Of a stretch of 64,000 bases of DNA, positions 1 through 10,000 are shown one piece after another. Every line of letters begins with the position of its first letter. The stretch's first letter is position 1. Position numbers and translations under genes: made by a program. Source of the DNA: Anaeramoeba flamelloides (Eukaryota > Metamonada > Anaeramoebidae); NCBI GenBank assembly GCA_027625915.1, contig JANTQA010000047.1, positions 13,082,001 through 13,146,000 of the forward strand, given 5' to 3'. Below the pieces are notes generated by a model that saw nothing but the letters and a program-made list of their open reading frames with translations, searched no databases and was not told the origin of the DNA.

Positions 1-413
1 ACTTTTAAATGTTAAAAAAACTTTGTAAAATTGGTTTTAATTTCAAAAGGTTCGTTCTCTTTAGTTGTTTTATTGGCTGAGTTAATTGATTATAAAAATG
101 GTAATTGAACTAAAAATTTTATTCAATTTATTTGAATTTATCAGTAAGTATTAAAATCTTTTCATAAGAAAAGATTGTGTTGAAAATTAAAACAAAAACT
201 CAAAAATATTCAAATTAAATCTTTATGTTTTTATTGATTAAGTTAATTTTTTGTGAATTCTATAATTCAAAAAAAGAAATCGTTTTCGAAAAGAAAAAAT
301 CTTTACAAAAAGAAATTAAAGAATAGGCTGTTTCTTTAATAATCTCAATGGTTGTTTTATTTTTAAAAAAGAGGTTTCTTATAGGTGTTGTAAACCAAAA
401 TGAAATAAATTGT
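1..413. other. Spacer 3' of the H4 gene
   Basis: AT-rich DNA downstream of the minus-strand H4 gene. I see no gene, element or clear terminator in it; only A/T runs. Confidence 0.6.
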
Positions 414-719
414 TTAAACACCATAACCATAAACAGTTCTTCTTTGTCTTTTCAGTGCATATACAACGTCCAAAACAGTTACAGTTTTTCTTCTTGCGTG
501 TTCTGTGTAGGTGACAGCGTCACGAACGACGTTTTCCAAGAAAGCTCGTAGAACGTTTCTTACTTCGTCATAGATTGTTGCTGAGATTCTTTTAACACCT
601 CCTCTTCTGGCCAATCTTCGGATAGCTGGTCGACTGATCCCTTTGACAGATTCGAGAATTGCTTTTCTTCTTTTGGCTCCGCCTTTTCCCATTCCTTTTC
701 CTTTTCCTTTTCCTGACAT
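414..719 (-). CDS. Histone H4 (divergent, 101 aa)
   Basis: Core nucleosomal histone H4, which pairs with H3. The ATG at 719 gives a 101-residue protein (usual length 103 with Met). The core is unmistakable: [30 protein letters not shown] and DVVYALKRQ are present, and the end reads YGYGV. Two residues are missing from the N-terminal part: one Gly near position 7, and the His of the usual K-R-H-R-K patch, which here reads K-R-R-K. Arg3 is replaced by Lys, and the first half of the tail alternates Lys and Gly. There is no intron. It is divergently transcribed from the H3 gene, with 1307 bp between the starts, so shared control is plausible (inference). Whether it is the main H4 or a variant cannot be told from one window. 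Confidence 0.97.
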   Translation of the reverse strand: MSGKGKGKGMGKGGAKRRKAILESVKGISRPAIRRLARRGGVKRISATIYDEVRNVLRAFLENVVRDAVTYTEHARRKTVTVLDVVYALKRQRRTVYGYGV

Positions 720-2026
720 ATTATTTGTAATTTATTGTTTAAAATTTTTAAAAAAAGTTAATTAATAAAAAATGATTGTCTTTCTTTTCAAGTTTGTTTT
801 AATTCCAAAACAATTATTCAGAATATACTTCAGTTTTTGTTAGATTTTGTTCCACTTTCGTAACTCTTCTCTTAGATTTGAAATCATTCATTTGGTATGT
901 AAATTTTTACCATAGTTTGTTTCAGAAATTGGTACATAAAGTAAATATTCAAATTTCCAATCAAGGTAACTTCGTTGGGTGTTGGATCTTGGTGTGTAAA
1001 TCTTTAACTCATTTTGTTAAAGTTAAAAGAGTTTTTATATTGTGAATTTATTCAACTGCAAAATGCAAATAATAAAAATTAAAAAAATAATCCAATAATT
1101 TTACGATTTACTTTTTAAAAAATAAACCCATTACCTAAAAGAACAAATCAAAATCTTCAATCAAAATCACAGTAACAACAACAATAAAAGTAGATACTTT
1201 AATCTAAAATTAAATTTGAAGATTGAGAATGATAATAAATTCAAATCTTTTTGAAATCTGAAAAAATAACCAAACTTTTACAGATCAATAATAATTTTAT
1301 GGTACTTTCTTTAAAATTGAATTTCTTTTTAAATTCAAATTATATGAATACAAATATATTAGAATGAGTTTAGTAACATTCTCAAAATATTAGTCCAAAA
1401 ATAAATCTGATAAAATATTCCTTCAACTAATTTCAAAATGATTTTTGTTCAACACCACACTTTTCAAATTACTTTTAAGAACTGATTTGTTAATAAAATT
1501 CCTTGTCCTTTTTCATGTTTAGTTACTTTAATGATTTCCCATGAGTGTTTAAGGAATATCTTAAAAAAATACATACTTGGAATCTTTAACAAAACTTTAT
1601 CAAATTATACACTTTATCTCTTGGGATCCTGAATATCTATTAGATTTTTAAATTTTATTCAATTAGTTTTACAATTAGTACTCAAGTTCTCATCGCTAAA
1701 CAAATAGGGTTCATTATTCATTGATTTTTTTCATAAAATATTATTTGAAAGTAAATCGTAAAATTATTGGATTATTTTTTCATTTTTTATTATTTGCATT
1801 TTGCAGTTGAAGAAATTCATAATATAAAACTCAATGAAATATTACAAATGAATTTTGTTGGAATAATTTCGACTGGTTTAAGAATTAAATCATTGATAAA
1901 ACACAAAACTAGTGGAACAACTAAAGAACTGTTTCACAAATTTGTTTCCTTATTTAAACTTTTGATAACAAAAAAAAATCATTTTTTTATTTTTAACTTT
2001 ATATTCAAAATTACATTTTAATAAAA
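720..2026. promoter_or_regulatory. Divergent H4/H3 intergenic region
   Basis: This 1307-bp spacer lies between the divergent H4 and H3 starts and must hold both promoters. No canonical TATA or histone-specific box could be assigned, because A/T runs are everywhere. It contains a long inverted repeat, listed separately. An open frame at 1767-2021 overlaps the right arm and is low-complexity, so I do not take it as a gene. Confidence 0.6.
1029..1832. repeat. 83-bp inverted repeat between H4 and H3
   Basis: The arms at 1029-1111 and 1751-1832 are reverse complements with few mismatches; for example TGCAAAATGCAAATAAT in the left arm faces ATTATTTGCATTTTGCA in the right. They enclose 639 bp without a recognisable gene. 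This could be a non-autonomous terminal-inverted-repeat transposon or a structural element of the histone promoter region. No clean target-site duplication was seen. The right arm ends 194 bp before the H3 start. Confidence 0.75.
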
Positions 2027-2572
2027 ATGGCAAGAACAAAACACGCAGGACAAAAAGGAACCAAAGGACAAAAAGGACAAAAGGGAAGAAAATCCACTGG
2101 AGGAAAAGGACCAAAAAAAGGACAAAAGGGTCAAAAAGGTAGAAAAGGACAAAAAGGACGTAAAGGAACCAAAGGTCAAAAAGGACAAAAGGGAAGAAAA
2201 GGTACCAAGGGAACTAAGGGTACCAAAGGAACAAAAGGAACCAAAGGCGCTAAAGGAGAAAAGGGAACCAAAAGACCAAGAAGATACAGACCAGGTACTG
2301 TTGCCTTGAGAGAAATTAAAAAATACCAAAAATCCACAGAATTACTCTTAAGAAAGCTCCCATTCCAAAGACTCGTAAGAGATATTGCCCAAGAATACAA
2401 AGGCGATCTTCGTTTCCAAAGCGCAGCCATCGCGGCTTTACAAGAAGCCACTGAAGCTTATGTTGTCGGTGTCCTTGAAGACACAAATCTCTGTGCCATC
2501 CACGCTAAAAGAGTCACCATTATGGATAGAGATCTTTCTTTAGCTGTTAAAATTAGAGGAGACAAACTCTAA
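2027..2572 (+). CDS. Histone H3 variant with expanded Gly-X-Lys tail (181 aa)
   Basis: Nucleosomal histone H3 with an abnormal N-terminal tail. The fold region starts at about residue 83 ([15 protein letters not shown]) and is close to canonical H3: [43 protein letters not shown]. Loop 1 has normal length, so it is not a CENP-A type. Lys at the K56, K79 and K115 equivalents is kept; K122 is Arg. The tail has 82 residues instead of about 38. It begins M-A-R-T-K, keeps R-K-S-T-G-G-K at residues 21-27 (about 12 positions late), and otherwise consists of 22 Gly-X-Lys triplets (residues 8-22 and 32-82; X is Gln, Thr, Arg, Ala or Glu). The K27 ARKS site is not recognisable. Codons for Gly, Lys and Thr vary between triplets. 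There is no intron. It could be the bulk H3 or a stage-specific form. Confidence 0.97.
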   Translation: MARTKHAGQKGTKGQKGQKGRKSTGGKGPKKGQKGQKGRKGQKGRKGTKGQKGQKGRKGTKGTKGTKGTKGTKGAKGEKGTKRPRRYRPGTVALREIKKYQKSTELLLRKLPFQRLVRDIAQEYKGDLRFQSAAIAALQEATEAYVVGVLEDTNLCAIHAKRVTIMDRDLSLAVKIRGDKL

Positions 2573-3249
2573 CTTATTTCTCGATTGTTTTTTTTTTCTG
2601 AGAAAATAAATTAATTGTTATTTTTTAGTGTTATTTCTTTTTATTTTTTTTCTGTTACAAACAAGCAAAATGAGTATAGTAGTGAAAAAAATACCTTACA
2701 TGAAAATAATCCCTGACAAGATTTTTAATTGTTAATATTCGGACTATTGTTGTGTAATTTCTTTTATTTAAAATCAAATCCTTTTATTTAAGAATAAAAC
2801 TTTTAAAAATTATACTCGTCCACTTATTCGAATGATGATTAATGAAATGAGACTTGTTCAAAACACCATTTAGTCAATCAAAAAAACAGAATAAAAATGA
2901 TCATTTTATAAAATTTTAGCAAATCTCTATAAAACTTTATTTTTAGTCAAAAAAAGTTGATCTGCTTAGGTTATCAAACAATTACTCGAGTATTCTAGAG
3001 ACACCTTACTTTGATGAACTTTAGGTAGGTTTATTACTCGGATCATAAAAAAATTTGGTTATTTATAAAAAGGATTTGATTGAAAATATTAGCAAAAATT
3101 TTACCTAATATTCAAAATTAAAAATTTTGTGAGGGAGTTATTTTATGTCAGGTATTATAATCACTACTATCATAATTTTACAAGTTTTTTAAGGAATTTG
3201 GTATTTTTCGAGAAACTATGGTCTTTGTATGGTTTACAAACTCAACTAA

Positions 3250-3410
3250 GGCCAATCTAAAATAAAGCTACTTTAAGGATATATGAATCAAAATCCCATA
3301 GCACTATACACTTTATCTCTTGATATCCAGAAGAACTATTAAATTTCGATATTTCGAATTATTAATTTTTCGATTTAAATGTGTCGTATGATAAGTTCGA
3401 TCTAACAACC
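3250..3410. repeat. Degraded fragment of the foldback family seen at 20362-20787
   Basis: It shares CAGAAGAACTATTAAATTTC and a preceding 'ctaaaataa' block in the same order as the left arm of the foldback at 20362. A shorter related stretch with TATACACTTTATCTCTTG lies near 1607. No intact ends remain. Confidence 0.4.
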
Positions 3411-5550
3411 TCCCTTTTTTAAAGTCTCAAAACATTTTAAAACACAATAGGATCACCAACAAGGAAAAAATAATTAAAACAAGGCACAAAAAAGTCAATA
3501 ATAGAGAAAAAAGATTTACCATAAGTATACAAAATGTTTTTTTTTTTTCAAAAGATATACACTAAAAAAAAATTGGAGACACATTTTCAACAATTGTACC
3601 TTAAAAAAAATTTTTTTTTGACATTTTTTTCATTAATTTGGAGTTACTATTAAAAGCGACAGAAAGTACATACGTTTGCTAGATTGTTGGGAAACAATTT
3701 CATATATTATCACATTTTTTTGTTATAAAAAAATTTTCAAAGAAACAGATTGTAATTTGTGATCCAAAATTTATTTGCTTGGTACCCTTTTATTTACTGC
3801 CATTGACAAATCGAGAACCCCTAAAATGAAAGTTTTTAAGTTAATCGAAAAAAGATAACCAACCTTTTTTTCCAATTTAAATTCAAATAGGAAGATCCCA
3901 GCCCCAAATATATTCTTCAGGATTCACTATAATCACCATTCTGTTATATTGACAATGGGGAATATCATCCACAATCAAAACGGTAACATTTATTGTTTTT
4001 TGCTAGATAAAGGTATTTTTTGAGATGAAAATAGTTTTATTTTTTATTCTTACATTTAATAAACAAACTTTCTTTTTGACCAAATTGTTCAATTTTTTTT
4101 CTTCAAATATCAATTATTTTTTATAATTAACTTTCAAAGAACAATTTTTTATACGAATAATAACTAACATACTAATGTTTAGTCGATGCCTACCTGATGT
4201 AAATATAACCAAATAATATATATTTTTTAACAACCCAAAAATCAATAATTCACAGCACCTTGCAGAGAAAAACAACAAACCACACTGTGACCCCCCATTA
4301 ATCATCAAATAAAATTACAATAGATGTAAATATGATTTTTCTACAGCAATCTTCACACTAGTTGATACGATTAGAATATCAACCCTTTGCCCAGTTAAGA
4401 AAGAAACCAAAATAATTTGTAAAATATTTAGAGTGACAAATAAAATAGAAAAAAAAAAAAAAAGTTCAAAAAAGTAAAAAATTAATATCAATTTTGAAAT
4501 TTCCAAATTAAATTTTCTTCTTTAATACTAATTTAGACCAATTATATATATATATATATATCCAATAACAGCTGCCACCCGTTGACAGAAAATGGTTAAC
4601 TTGAAAACCCATTGAACAAAATCCTAATAATCCACATAGCATTGAATTTATTTAATTAGGATTCCGTTTGGGTTAGTTATCAGTTCAAAAATATAAATAG
4701 CATAATACATGTTAATACCCCCCCCCAAATTATAAAAGGTTGGCCATTACAACTACCAAGTCCAATATAAGATACTGGTTTTGATTAACCCATACTTTAG
4801 TAAAAATAAACATTAAACCCAAATTTATATACAAAATAATCTATTAAAAGTTAAAAAAATGAAAAAATCATAAATAAAATTGAAGGTAAAAAAAAAATTT
4901 AAAATTTTAAAATATGCGTTTCTTTTTTGGATGTTAGAATTCCCAGGAATATCGAATATATGTATATGTGTCCTTAATAAAATTAATCACTATTTTTTTC
5001 TGATTAATATTTTTCAAAATTAAGAACATAACTTAATTCAATTAACCACTGTGATAATTTTTTTAGAATCAAAACGCTCTCAACTTTTGAATATCGAAAA
5101 TATTTTTTGAAATTCCTGTGCACTTTTTTATTTTTTTTTGAAAAATTGGAGTTGAGAAAAGCTTGAAATCAAAGAATATGTTAATATATTAAATTAGAAA
5201 GGTTTTCTAGAGAGTTTATCTTATTAGTTTAACCCTTTTTTAATTTTACCATTTAAAAGTAAAAAAAAACATTTGAAGACCAAATTAGTGCCTTTTGTGA
5301 AAAGAAAATTCCCAATAATTTAGAATTTGTTTTTGTAAATGAGTTAAAACAAGATAGTGTATCTAAAAATATACATAATTTCAAGTTTGAATTCAATGAT
5401 TTTGGCAAAAAATGTTTTCAAGAAAAAGTTAAATTGAAACTTTATTTATTTTTATTTTATCATTTAGTTGTTTTAATTGTATTAATGGAAGGTATTTGAT
5501 CAGTTTTTCATTTTTAGCGTTTTTTTTTTTTTTTTTTTTGGGCCGTAGGG

Positions 5551-5551
5551 A

Positions 5552-5630
<79 letters not shown>
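5551..5630. repeat. (AC)n microsatellite
   Basis: About 40 AC dinucleotides with one AT interruption, preceded by a T-run and a short G-rich stretch. On the minus strand it produces a spurious poly Cys-Val reading frame. Confidence 0.95.
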
Positions 5631-5635
<5 letters not shown>

Positions 5636-5689
5636 AATATATAAAAAAATAAAAAAATAAAAAATTTTCCATACAGTTAAAAAAGTTGA

Positions 5690-6380
5690 AAGAATCATAA
5701 ATAATACAGTTTTATTCAAATTGGAAATAATTTTGTTTTTTCTAGAATAGGAAAATCATGTTTTGGTCAGATTTTTTTTTTGTTTTCATTTCATTTTTTG
5801 AATTAAGTAACTTGTTTCGTTTGATCAATTTTTTTTTTTGAACATATGATATTATTTTAAAGTTGTGTGTTTCAAAATAGAAGAATCCAAATAAAATTAT
5901 TTTATGATATAGAACCATTTGATCAATCAATTTTCTTACTTGAACTTTTCAAATTTACACCCCACCCCCCCCCCCCTTTTTTTTTTTTTTTAAAAAACTA
6001 AATGAAGATTCAAACACTTCTGATGATTTGTATCTATTTTAGATACTCTTTGAATTGGAAAAATCGATTTTAGTCACCTACAATCGCCCTGTTACAAATT
6101 AGATGTGATTTCATCCAACACTTAACAATAAATCCGAACTAATACATTTTTTTAGTTGCTCTCTACAAAATTTTGAACATATACCCTCGATTTATTAATA
6201 TAAATATATATTTATTTTTCTTTTTACTAGAATTGTTATTAATAGACAATTATTAACACCCCAATCAGAGAATGATGCTGATTTAGCATTTTCCTCAAAA
6301 ATTGGTTAAATAAGGTTTTTTTTTTAAAAAATTGAATTTTTACCGTGTTAAAAATTTTGAAATAGAGTTTATAATACCAA
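5690..6380. repeat. Dispersed repeat F, copy 1
   Basis: It aligns along its length with 17270-17770: both hold a TTTTGTTTTCATTTCATTTT block, a shared GATCAAT block, a GCTCTCT-CAAAATTTT block, and end in ATGTTAAAAATTTTGAA-like sequence followed by GTTTAT. No ends or coding capacity could be defined; probably an old mobile-element copy. Confidence 0.55.
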
Positions 6381-7084
6381 AAGAAAAGAAACCTAAGAAA
6401 TCAGCATTTTACCGAAACCACAAGAACTTGAAAATATTTCCCAATCGTTACTTCTAAACGTTTTAAACTTTTAATTTTCAAATTTAGGAAATTGAAGATC
6501 AACAATAAATTTCAATTTTTTTGAGTTTGTATGCAAATAAAAAAAAAAAAATAAATAAGAGAAATCTTGGACGTCTATTGGAACAATCTAAGTGTTTGTC
6601 TAACATTTTAAAACCAAATTATATTCTTTTAAAAACCAAAATGGCTCTATTATAAAATTAATTTCTACGCACTACACAAACACATGGAAACATGCAAACA
6701 TCTTTATCGATGATTATTATTAAAATAGCAAAATACCACATTCAAAACAGTCTCTAAAAGGGAACTTTAAAAAGGTTATTAAAAAAAAAAATGACAGAAA
6801 AGTACGAGTATATATGGTTTTATACCTTAATGGGTTATTTAATAATTTCCCATTAGATATAAAATTAGGTTTCTTTTAATTAGTATTATTAAATTATAAT
6901 TGAATGCACCTTGAAAAAATATGCCATTTTTATTATCAATAAACACTCAATTATATTTCAAACAAAATGAAGAAAAAAAAAACCAAAGAGCAAAACATAA
7001 AAAGATCTGAAATGTTATTTCAAAAGAAAAAAAAAAAAAATAAAAGTTAATTTGGAACTCAAATTTAATATTCAAAATATTGAT

Positions 7085-10000
7085 TTACCACCAATGGTCA
7101 CCGAAAGCAGGCATACTTAATTTCTCTAGTTCGTTTGTGTGTGCTAACATATCTGAAAAAAAGGAGAGCATACCACCCGCCGTTGTAACGAAAAAGGAAC
7201 CAATATAACAATCATAAGAGATCCAGTTTGATGGATCTGTCAGTAAAGGATTTTGCAAAGCTGTCAACACCATCGAGTATGCCTTAGAACGGTAAGTTTC
7301 GTCCTTTGTTTTAGCATACATGTTGAATAACTGATAGGCGTTACCAATAACACCATGGCAAAGCTGCATACCTTTAACTAAGACACCTTGATGTGCGACT
7401 AGATCACAGCCCAATTTTGCAGCGTCTAGGTATTTTTCTTCCTTAAAAACTTCATATGCCTTGATAAAGATTGGTATAACACCTGGAATACCATGGCACC
7501 ATTGTCTAATCCAAGTAAAAATAGGAAACAACAGACGAGAAATATAGAATAGGAAATATAAAATAAGAAATAAGAAATGAGCAATATGAAATCGCAAATA
7601 GAAAATATAAGAGTGAAAAAACATAAAAAATTAAGAGTTTTCCAAAAAGTGTCAAAATTAAGATTAACACTAAAAAGTTGAGAAAAGTACACTAAAAAGT
7701 TGAGAAAAGTACACCAAAAAGTAAAAAAGGTCTAAAAAAAGTTTATAGTGATTTCAGTTATTTTTCAAGAAATCAAAATATTTGTTAAGTGGAAATAGAT
7801 ATGAAGAAAAAAAATTGTTTAAATTGAAACTTCTTTTTAATATGATTCAACTCAAAAAAAAATCTGAGATTTAAGACTAACATTTTTAGAAAATATAAAA
7901 AAATTTGAGGGTTTATCCTTTTCTTTTGAACAAGTCTAGAACGTTGATGAAAACATTAATTTTTGTTCCATCATTCCTTATTCTTTTTTTTTTTTTTTCC
8001 ACTTTTCGATTTAAACAAGAAAAAAGCGGAAAAATAAACTATTTTTCAAAAACGTTGAACCACTTTATAATGCTATTGTAAGTGTCCACGTAGAGTTTTA
8101 TTTAATATTCTTATCAAAATAAAATTTCAATTTTTAGATCAAAACCATTTCTAATTTATTGAAACATTTTTTCTAATTTTTCAAATTTTAGTTTTGCTTT
8201 TCTTTTTGTTTGCTTTTTATATTTTTTTTTTCTTTTTCTTTTCTTTCCTTTTTTCTTTTTCTTTTTTTTTTTTTTTTTGATCATTTTTTTTTTAAAAAGC
8301 CAATTCAAAAAAAAATATCTTCGAAAATACAAATAAACATTAAAAAAATTGAGAAAATATAATGCTTTTAAAATTCAGATAATTATTAGTAAAAAATCAT
8401 CGTGTTAATCTTTTTTTTATTGAAAGTTCAGTAATAAAAAATCTAGAATATTCTTTTCAAAATTTGTGACTCACTTTTTTTAGTTTTTGATTTTGTTTAT
8501 TTTAATTTTTAAAATAATATCACTTTTTTTATATATTTAGAACCATTTAAAAACGAATTACAAGATTTAATAATTAAGCTGTCTTTGGATATTAAAGGAA
8601 TCATATTTTTTTTTCAATTTATTATTTCAGGCGAGTTCGCAATTTTTTAAATGGGGATTAGATACCGCCCCATTTTCTCATAACAATTGATAAAAAAAGC
8701 ACAAAACCCCGGCCACTCGAATGGAATTTATTATTATTAGTATTTTTTCTTGTACATCTTTCTCATTAAATTCAAATTTCAACCAAAAATAAACTAATTT
8801 TTGCATTGGAGATTTACATATACAATACAACTTATCCTAAAAATATTTTTTTTTAATCTTTAACCCTTCGTTTTATTTTTTGTAACATTTATCTTGGAAA
8901 CAACAATCAAAAAAACAAATAGAACGGACAATAAAAATCAGAACTAAAACCATTTTATCATTTCTTTGAAATATTAAAAAAAAAAAAAACAAAAAAAAAA
9001 AAATGAAAGAGGTTTGAAAGACATATTTTAAATATTTCAATTTATTTCAGAAATTTGAATATCAAAAATCAATAAAATTTCCAATCAAAAATAATAAAAA
9101 ATATCAAAAATTGGCTTTTGGCTTTATTGAAAATTGAAAAATAAGTAAATTATTCATGGATAATTAATGAAGATGTCAAATATCAAAAATACACAACAAA
9201 CATTATTATGATCGAAGATTAAATTATTGGAATTTATTAATTTTAATAATGTTGCCAATTATACGAAGATGTTCTAAATGTATTCAATGAAGACATGAAA
9301 AATGTTATTTTTTCATTTTGGTTTAGGGGAATATGATCTTTTATCCAAAGATCAAAATAAAACATTTTTGAAGCAAAATGCTGTTTTTTCGTTTTATTTT
9401 TTGCTCTATTAAAAATACCTACAAGCAACAAAAGTTGAATGAAGAGCAGTATCGATTTATTACAAAATATAAAAATTTACTGTGTTTATTAGTACAAAAG
9501 CACCACCAACCGACTTCAATGAAAATCTAATTGAATAAATAGTTTCTTAGGTGCATTTTTAATGTTCTTATACCTAACACAAAATAACCTTTTTTTCATT
9601 CCTCAGGGATGGTAAACCTTAAGGACGTGACAAGGGGGGTTTTGAAGCAGAAAAAACGTTAAAAATGAAAATTAAACAACATTTCTGCCACAATAATAGG
9701 ATAATTGATGACATCTTTGTTAAGTCACGATAAAGGGTATATTATTAAATTTCAAATTTGGTCAAATTAATTTTTTTCGTCAAATTGAACTTTTTCATAT
9801 TTTAGAAGAGCACCTTGATTATTTCATCGATATGAAACTTTTTAATTGTTTTTTAAAATTGTGAGAGGAAAAATCAAAAAGATTATTTTGTTATTGGTAG
9901 TATTTTATTAATTATATTGTAGAAAATCCAAAATGTTGAAATCATCAATACTAAATTATTTTTAAAAATTTGTTCAAAACCTAATTTTAGCCACCAAAGT

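Larger units (their letters stand above)
2573..7084. other. Spacer between H3 and the LanC-like gene
   Basis: This 4.5-kb AT-rich spacer has no gene I can support. It holds a degraded fragment of the TTAA foldback family (3250-3410), short (TA)n near 4544-4560, a T-run followed by an 80-bp (AC)n repeat, a copy of a dispersed repeat (5690-6380) and a poly-C/poly-T junction near 5966-5990. Short open frames here are A/T-run artefacts. Confidence 0.6.

Noticed and set aside
2018-2451. Two minus-strand open frames opposite the H3 tail (Ser/Phe- and Leu/Pro-rich)
   Set aside because: They are complements of the Gly-X-Lys repeat; periodic codons remove stops on the other strand. The plus-strand H3 is unambiguous.
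2027-2572. CENP-A (centromeric H3) identity
   Set aside because: Loop 1 has normal length and the alpha-1/alpha-2 sequence ([17 protein letters not shown]) is that of ordinary H3.
5429-5719. Poly Cys-Val open frame
   Set aside because: Reading through the (AC)n microsatellite; no conserved sequence on either side.
7424-7692. Open frames extending upstream of LanC-like exon 2
   Set aside because: The part before the acceptor at 7506 is Phe/Ile/Tyr low-complexity intron translation; LANCL similarity starts exactly at the acceptor.
8648-8675. Hairpin AAATGGGG...CCGCCCCATTT as a terminator
   Set aside because: Sits deep inside an intron of a eukaryotic gene; bacterial-type termination does not apply.
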